This document shows positions 8,682-15,500 of a DNA stretch of 18,035 bases, piece after piece; the first letter of the stretch is position 1; each line of letters begins with the position of its first letter. The notes beneath the pieces were generated by a model. It was not told where the DNA came from, searched no databases, and saw only the letters and a list, made by a program, of their open reading frames with translations. The position numbers and the translations under genes are program-made. Source of the stretch: a bacterium F11 (lineage in GTDB: Bacteria; Elusimicrobiota; Elusimicrobia; F11); the NCBI GenBank assembly GCA_002176905.1, contig MSYE01000177.1, positions 1 to 18,035 of the forward strand, given 5' to 3'.

Positions 8682-8799
8682 GGAATTTGGAGTACGGAAG
8701 GAAGGAGAGAACGCTGATACGAAATGAGAGAGGAAATAGAAAATACGAATTTCGGGGTATGGAGTGATCCTGTATCTTCACTCCGTACTCCGAATTCCG
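8682..8799. repeat. REP-like repeat: imperfect palindrome plus an extra arm copy
   Basis: Arms at 8746-8767 and 8778-8799 are imperfect inverted copies (18 of 22 positions match when one is reverse-complemented) with a 10-base loop. A third copy of the unit GGAATTTGGAGTACGGA lies at 8682-8698, differing by one base from the arm unit GGAATTCGGAGTACGGA. Short palindromic GGAGTACGGA-type units of this sort are usually dispersed intergenic repeats. The copy lies between the riboswitch terminator and the barrel gene, and it keeps the barrel frame open by chance. No transposase is nearby. Confidence 0.7.
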
Positions 8800-8884
8800 C
8801 ATTTTTTGATTTAAGGTTCCACTCACCCATGGTACCTTTCACCCTCTCACCCAGCTTTATTGATTTTGCATCTTTGCTGCAATC

Positions 8885-8934
8885 AAAAAAAAATCCGACT
8901 TCCTTTCACCTTAACAAGAGAATGGAGTCAGATT
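8885..8934 (-). terminator. Intrinsic terminator of the c-di-GMP riboswitch
   Basis: On the minus strand AATCTGACT-CC (8934-8924) pairs with GG-AAGTCGGATT (8903-8892): 11 base pairs including one G-U, with a one-base bulge, followed directly by nine T residues (8893-8885). This is a textbook rho-independent terminator placed about 100 bases after the aptamer and before the barrel gene. The 5' edge of its stem is also complementary to the aptamer 3' strand, so it is expected to be conditional rather than constitutive. Confidence 0.85.
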
Positions 8935-8939
8935 ACCGA
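8931..8939 (-). promoter_or_regulatory. Antiterminator strand complementary to aptamer 3' strand
   Basis: Minus-strand UCGGUAAUC here can pair over nine positions (one G-U) with GGUUACCGA at 9041-9033, the conserved 3' strand of the aptamer. It overlaps the first four bases of the terminator stem, so the two structures are mutually exclusive. The strand separating the two halves folds into three compact hairpins (9009-9030, 8968-8999 and 8939-8967), giving a plausible closed junction. Predicted logic: no ligand gives antitermination; c-di-GMP gives termination. Confidence 0.6.
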
Positions 8940-9030
8940 GTGAGGATTCCGGGTAGGAACCTTCACTACAACAAACGCCTATGTTTCCATAGTCGTTGTC
9001 ATATAAGCACACAACATCTCAGCCTTGTGT
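8939..9030 (-). other. Three hairpins of the riboswitch expression platform
   Basis: Between aptamer and terminator the RNA folds into three consecutive hairpins. The first is ACACAA/UUGUGU (9030-9025 with 9014-9009). The second is CUAUG-GAAA-CAUAG (8979-8992) on an outer ACAAC/GUUGU stem (8968-8999). The third is a 12-position stem with one mismatch and a five-base loop (8939-8967). None is followed by a U tract, so they are not terminators. They probably bring the antiterminator strand next to the aptamer. Confidence 0.6.
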
Positions 9031-9130
9031 CTTCGGTAACCCGGCTACCCTTTGAACTCCTCTTTTGATCTTGTTCGCTAAGGGCCCGTGGCTTTGCGTC
9101 CCCAGCTTTCACTAGGTTTGCCATCTTGGC
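9031..9130 (-). promoter_or_regulatory. Cyclic di-GMP-I (GEMM-I) riboswitch aptamer
   Basis: The minus strand carries the GEMM-I core in order: GGCAAACC (9122-9115); a P2 hairpin capped by a GAAA tetraloop (CCUAGU-GAAA-GCUGGG); GGGACGCAAAGCC; a P3 stem in which CCCUU pairs with AAGGG and the 3' side reads GGGUAGCC; and the 3' strand GGGUUACCGAAG ending at 9031. These match the conserved class I c-di-GMP aptamer, including the GGACGCAAAGCC and GGGUUACCG blocks. I could not settle the outer P1 pairing by eye. It sits about 380 bases upstream of the barrel gene start and is followed by hairpins and an intrinsic terminator, so it controls transcription of the barrel, FliG-like and coiled-coil genes. 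Class I aptamers bind c-di-GMP through a G in the GGCAAACC strand and a C in the UUACC strand. Confidence 0.93.
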
Positions 9131-9156
9131 ATTCTCCTCTCTCTCTTTCTGCCAAG
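9125..9156 (-). other. Purine-loop hairpin just upstream of the aptamer
   Basis: CTTGGC (9156-9151) and GCCAAG (9130-9125) flank a 20-base, almost entirely purine loop (AGAAAGAGAGAGAGGAGAAT). The 3' arm abuts the GEMM core, so the hairpin may compete with or replace the outer P1 stem of the riboswitch. Function is not known. Confidence 0.5.
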
Positions 9157-9347
9157 ACCTCAATCACCCGCCTACCAAACTTCGGTAAACCATCAGCAAT
9201 CGAGTTTATCGGACTCTCTCATTTTAACGTTGGAAGGTGATAAGGAAGCGAGATTGGCGTGACAATGATGTGATAAAAGTATGAAATAAGAAGCTTACTT
9301 GAGGTTTATAGTTTGTACCTCTATTTTTGCGTCTATAATTAGGCCTG

Positions 9348-9376
9348 AATTTATGAAGCATGGATTAACCTGTCAA
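9348..9376 (-). promoter_or_regulatory. Candidate sigma-70-type promoter for the riboswitch leader
   Basis: A perfect -35 TTGACA (9376-9371) is followed after 17 bases by TAAATT (9353-9348), four of six matches to the -10 consensus. T-rich DNA directly upstream resembles an UP element. It would start a leader near 9341, giving about 210 bases before the aptamer core. Other A/T hexamers nearer the aptamer (TATAAA, TAAAAT) lack a decent -35. Confidence 0.4.
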
Positions 9377-9393
9377 ATCCAAAAAAAATATTC

Positions 9394-9419
9394 AAAAAAA
9401 TAACAGCTGATGCTATGTT
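9394..9419 (-). terminator. Probable weak intrinsic terminator after the giant gene
   Basis: On the minus strand AAC-AU-AGC (9419-9412) pairs with GCU-GUU (9407-9402) across an AUCA loop with a two-base bulge. It is followed by A and seven T residues (9400-9394). The stem is short, so termination may be partial. It sits about 150 bases after the giant gene stop and just before the candidate leader promoter. Confidence 0.4.
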
Positions 9420-9572
9420 GGGATAGAAATAAATTTCGAAACATTATGGGTCGGTTTTATCATTGTCTCAACAACCTGTCGCATCTTCGCTGATTATCGC
9501 TTTCGTGGGAAGATTGGATCCTTGAAGTTCAAGGCTCGGGGTTCGAAATCTTAATGGGTGTCTTGGCTCTCT

Positions 9573-12500
9573 TTAGTGGATGATCCCGATCTTGCGAATC
9601 ACAACGGTCGAACCTTTGCTTCCAATGACCTCTATCCTCATTATATAGCCACCGGCTGATGCACGGCCACCGCTGTTATCGGTTCCATCCCATTGGAGAA
9701 CATTCGGACCAACCTTGGCTCCGGATTGACCCGCATCAAACTCCCACTGACGAACGAGATATCCCAACAGATCAAAAATCTGGATATTTACCGTGGAATC
9801 CTCATTAAGAATGTAGGAAATATTGGTCGGACCCTGACGCGTATCAACAGGATTGGGATAGTTGGTTAGTTCCGTTATCACTTCCTCAGGAAACCCAGTG
9901 CTGGCTGCTTCAGACTCAGGTGACCAATCACTGATACCACCCGCCTGATTCACACTTCGGACACGATACGTATAGAAATGCCCTGGTTCTTTCGGTGGAT
10001 TGGCGGGATTATCGTTGTTTCCAACCAAAAACGAAAGTTGGGTTGAAGGAACAAGACGGATGGTTCGCCAAACCGGATCATTGTCCACTCTTTCTTGAAT
10101 TTCATAAGCCCGCACGCCAGATTCAAGATCGCTCGACGGCGACCACTTGATCGAATAAACACCTGAGGTGGACGGTTCACCACCAGCCAACTCTTGATCC
10201 GAAACAGGTGTTCCGGGGACGTTGGGAGGCGACACATCCACCCGTATCACCTTAAGCGCGGTTTCAGCTCCATAAACACTACCCGAGGTAACTGCTCTTG
10301 CCCGCAACACATATCCTTCGTTTGTCACTTTCTCATTTAAGAAATGCTCATGACGCGGTGTCCCGTAATCTTCTCCCCGTTTGTTAACAGTAAAGATATT
10401 CCCAACGCGCAGAGAGTATCCCATAATTTCGCTTCCCACATTGATCTGTCCATTTTCCTGAATGAAACCAGCACCATCATCCACATACAAATCAAAGGGC
10501 GGATTCCTCTCGATGGGGACACTCTGAGCCAACTTGGTAACACGGGCTGCCAAAAGGGTCAAATTGGAAAGCTCGTATTCATTATTTTTTCCAGTGGAGA
10601 ACCAACCATCCGGAACCAGATCATCGGTAATATTGTTGCTCATATTATTAACACCGAGACCTACTTGATATTCATCAAGCAAAGGAGTTGTGACCCGTCC
10701 CCATTTGGAGAAGATACGAGATGTGTCTTTTGTCCATTTTTCCGGAATATAACCATACTCTGGATATCCATCTTTGCTCAGATCGATTTCTGGAATACTA
10801 TCCCCATTTTGGTCTGGAATGGCCTCATCTGGTTTCCCATCATTATTAAAGTCAACATCCAAAACACCATTTCGTGTCATATCCACTTCAATTAAACCAT
10901 CTCCGTCAATATCAACCCCCCATCGTTCAGTGGCCAAGTCTTGAATCAAATCTGAAATGCCATCCCCATCAATATCAATGATAGGAACATTCAGGGCCCC
11001 AAACTGGCGAGGCATGGGATTCCCCGTTCCGTCGTCCATCGAAGGGAATCCATCGCCATAAGGATCGGCCCAAATTTTTGGTGTCACAATAACAGGGGGA
11101 ACAATGGCGGCAACTTGATCCAAGATATAAGTCTGATTTGATAACAAGCTCGCGAAATCATTGCTTACGTGCGATCCGGCTGTTGCCGGAATAAAGCCTA
11201 TATCTGGAAAATCGTTAATCTTAATTCCAAATCGATGTCCTTTAACAGAATCGCCATAGATATTCAAGTCACCCACATCAACCGACACAAAGAAAAGAGA
11301 AGGACTCATTGTAATAATGGTACCAGAAGAACCATTAACATGAACAAGGGCGGACCCATTGACAAAATCCGTGGTGGCACCATGCAACGACTCCCCAAGC
11401 AAGCTGTCAATTGATGGTTCAAATACCTCATTTCCGTTATCCATCCACAAAGACACTTTGGCGACATCTCCATTTCCTTCGGGATGGACATCAATGGTTC
11501 CTGTTTGAGTGAATTTGATTGTTCGTAGGGTCACAAAGTTCCTATCGGTACTCATGTTAAATCTCATCACAGGCACACCTGTCGAGGCCTGCGGAATCTG
11601 AGCTGGTGACAAAGACTGTCCCGCTATCGCTACTTGAATGGCGTTAATGGGAACAGGGGTAGTCTCAAAAGGATAAGAGCGTTCCTCTAAAGATCCAATA
11701 ATTCGGATATCGGGAGAAACCAAATTCGGATCCGAAACGGTAATCCAGGAAAGGTCACCAATCCTCACCCCCAAAGAAGCTTCGGCCTCAGCCCCTTCTC
11801 CAACATCATAGGAAACAAAGTAACTTCGAGCCCGATTGGACACCAAGATGGGACTGTTTAATGGAATATTAATGATACGATCATTATCATCACTCAAGTT
11901 AAAGGAGACGGTTGAACCGGATAACAATTCATCGCTGGCATCCAATACATCGTTGAAGTTGATATCTCTCCAAATCTTAACGTATTTCACATCTGAATTA
12001 TGCCCGAAGGGAAATTCGGGTTGAGCAGAGGTTCCTGTTCGCTCCAAACGAATAGCTGACCAATAAGCTTGGGAAATATCCGTGGTCAACGTGAAACGCA
12101 ACATGGGCACATTGACGCTGGCCTGATAAGTGCCACCCTGATTAGCCAAGTCTTTGGCAATATCATCAACGCCAAGCGTAACAATGTCAATCGCTTCCTT
12201 GATACTGGACCGCCCCGAAATATAAGGCTCTGTAACACCTATTGCAAATGTGCCGGAATCGGGGAAATTGATATTGAAATAGGTAGCAGAATGAATCAAA
12301 GCACCGACATTGACCGCTACTTGAGCAAGAGCATTGATATCATAAGCCAGGAAGAAATATTGGCCATCCGTATCAATAATTTGGGGTTCCAAAAGCAACT
12401 CCGTGGATCCATCCGTAAAGTTTTCTGTTCCTTGAGATATCATATTGATATAGCTTCCTTTTGCCGTTTGGGAGGTTTCATCTGAGGTAAAATAGGAATC

Positions 12501-15500
12501 ATCGCCTGCATCCCGGAACAGTTTGATGGAGGACACGTCTCCATTGACCGCCCCGTTGTCGCTATACAAATCAACACGCAAACGATCCCATACAGCGGTA
12601 TTGGAATTTGTTTTGGCAAAAATTCGAATCATGGGGATATTCTGTTGGGCCTGAAAGACATCTGGTGGCGCCATGTTCTCCAATTCAATTTCCATCTCAT
12701 CTAAGGTAGGTCGAATTACGAACGCAGCGGATTTTGTGGGTAGCCCTGTTCGGGACACAGAATGGATATCATCATTTTCCGTCAGCGCCCCGATGACCAA
12801 ACTGGTCGGAGATCCGATTTCCAATCCCACCAAATCGTCATAGAGGGCCGTCGGATCCACATCAATTGTTACCCAATACGTTGTTTGTTGCGCGGTAATA
12901 ACCGCAAACCCAGGGCTCCCAACCGAGGGATCATCCAAACCAATCAAAGCACTCCCACCCGTATCCTCTCCCTGTCCCAATGGTTTTTGACCGACCAGGA
13001 TCTCCGTTCCCAATGGAATGGTACCGGTTGCTGGATCTCGATCCAAAGTTCCATTTCCGTTGTCTCGCCAAACTTTAATTGTTGTGATGTCGTTATCATT
13101 TCCTTTAATGGACCCCGGTGGTAAAAATCGATTCAATTTCAAATCAAACCAACGAACCTGGAAACCATCGCAACTAACCAACAATTTTAAGAGACCCAGG
13201 TTGTCTTCGCCTTGCGTATAGTAAGAACCTACGACAACATCCGCTGGATGGGCCTCAGCAAATGATCCCAATTGGCCTCGTTGGACATTTTGCAGGGCAC
13301 CGGGGCTTTTGCCACCATAATAAATGACCTCTGATTGAATGACCACGTAGCCCGTCGCAGGAAGCATAAGGGTATTGGGACGGAGACGAATTTCGGTATC
13401 GATCGCACCGAGAGGCACATCAAGAACAGGGACATCAAAGGTTCCCAATTGATTGCTAACGATGGGAGATGAAATAACGGTAACAATCCGAGGTGAAGGA
13501 ATTATGGTCCGAAGCTTGGAAGTATAGGGCAAGTTATCAGGCATCATTTGATCAAAGTTCGGTGGTGTCAGTGTTAAGGAAAAATCAGCCGGAACTTTTA
13601 CTTCTGTTGCCAATGTTGTTTCGGGTGTCGCCAAATCTTCCATATCATAAGTTATCCACCAACGACGACTGATATTTTCCGACAAAGAACGATAAGGAGT
13701 TACCAATAATTGTTCCCTATTGGTAAAACGCAGTCTTGCTTCAAAGGGATCCCCTGCATTCCCAAAGGTTCCTGATGAAACCTCAAGGTCAAGTGCAGGA
13801 GAAAAGAGACCATTATTATCTTGGTCGTACCAGAGTTTAACCAGTTCAACATCTGAAGGAAGGCCTGTTCCCGTTGAGGTTACGATAAGCCGATTCCAAA
13901 AGGCTTCTGAAAGTTCTGTCTCCATAAAAATGGTGAGAACAGGATTGTTGTCGGTTCCTTGCTGGAGAGTCAACCCATGTGTTGTCTCTGTTGAGGTGAC
14001 AACGACCTCATCACCAAATTCAACGATATCCCCAATTTCCGCATTGAAGCTGGGGATGGGACCCACAATGTCGGGAGAACCAACTACAACATAAGATGTT
14101 GCGGGAATATCCAATCCCAAAATTGTTTGTTTTCCAGCCAAACGACCAGGTGTTGCGAGAGGATCAATATCAAAAGTGATAAAGAAGGACTTGTTGCGGC
14201 CCTGGCCAAAGACGACTTCACCCGTCCCGTGAATTTCAGGCGCTAATCGAACAGCTCCTTCTACCGTGGTGGCTGTTTTCGATGCATACGCTATACCAAA
14301 TTCACTCCCAATCTGAATTATTCCTGTTGGAGGCAGCTCTGTTGTATCACCCAAACCAATAGATATGGGCCCTGTACTTAAGCCAAGATCGCTTGTTAAA
14401 ACTGTCTGGGGTTTATATTCTTTGTTTCGAAGTATTTCTTGACCATCAAAAGCTCCCAAAACGGGTATGTAAGCTTGACCGTCAACCTTCGACGTCGCGA
14501 GGTGGGGAACAGGGACTGTTCCTTCTGCCCCTCTCGTCACTCCCGTAAATTCATTGAATACAGCATCAACTCCAGAATAGAGAACCACTTCACGATTCCC
14601 CGTGTTATCTTCAATGACCAAACGCCCTGGAGCAGTTGGAAAATCTGCAACAGAAACAACAGGAATGTTTGTGGCCAGATTGGAAATGTCGTTATCCAAC
14701 AAGGTGGATTGGAAAACAATAGGATCGCCCAAGGGCGATACAATTTGATCGATGGTGGGATTTAATTCCGTATCTCCATCTACATCGTAAAATATCCTGA
14801 TATTAGATACGTCTTCAGCTTCATTGACTTGATTGGCATTTTTCCGATTGATTCGAATTCCTTGCAAAATTACAGAATGATCATTGGAATTCATTTCCAA
14901 TCTTACAACGGGGACACTCGCATCACCCTGCGTGGCCGCCGCCGGTGCAGCAGGATAAGGATTGATATTGAGTTCATCATTGGTTGCCACAATTTGAGGC
15001 TGGCTCGATAAAATGGGGAAAGATTGTGTACTGGGATCCTGCATATAATCAACCATAATTCCATCAGCCAAGATAATATCTGTTCGAGCTGGAATGCGCA
15101 CACCAAGCGAGGACCCAATCAGAGCAGAATCGGCCACCGACATCACAACAAAAAGATATTTTGTGGTTCCGTCGATGAGAACATTGGGATTCAGATTAAA
15201 CTCTGCTGCGCTGGTTGAGAATTGCACAATGGTTGAGTCAATTAAGGTATCTGCTCCGGTTTGAAAGGATCCATCACCATCGGTTCCATCAAGGCCGTCT
15301 AAGTAAACCCTGAGATTATCAACATCCAAGTCACTTCCTGTCCCGATACGGGTTACCTTTATCTTATCAAGGATTCCCGTAAATTCTCGTGTCCAGAAAC
15401 CAAGCCTCAAGAAACCAACTGATGTGTGACCCTGGGGAGCCGTGAGATGTTGGACATTATCATAAAATGCGGCAATGTCATCGGCCTCGAGCATTACGGG

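Noticed and set aside
351..9068. Plus-strand open frames opposite the coiled-coil, FliG-like and barrel genes and the leader
   Set aside because: They are antisense shadows, low-complexity F/L/S-rich or without SD, and contain no recognisable domain; the one at 8724-9068 overlaps the riboswitch and repeats.
9190..9240. A flagellar sigma-28 promoter (TCCGATAA on the minus strand near 9208-9215)
   Set aside because: The nearest TAAA lies only nine bases upstream instead of about 15, so the spacing is wrong.
9131..9300. A tandem second c-di-GMP aptamer
   Set aside because: Only the GGTTTACCGAAG-like 3' strand recurs; no GGCAAACC, GAAA hairpin or GGACGCAAAGCC block is found upstream.
6700..9572. 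CRISPR array or mobile element from the repeats
   Set aside because: The repeats are short palindromes or heptamers without regular spacers, transposase or target duplications.
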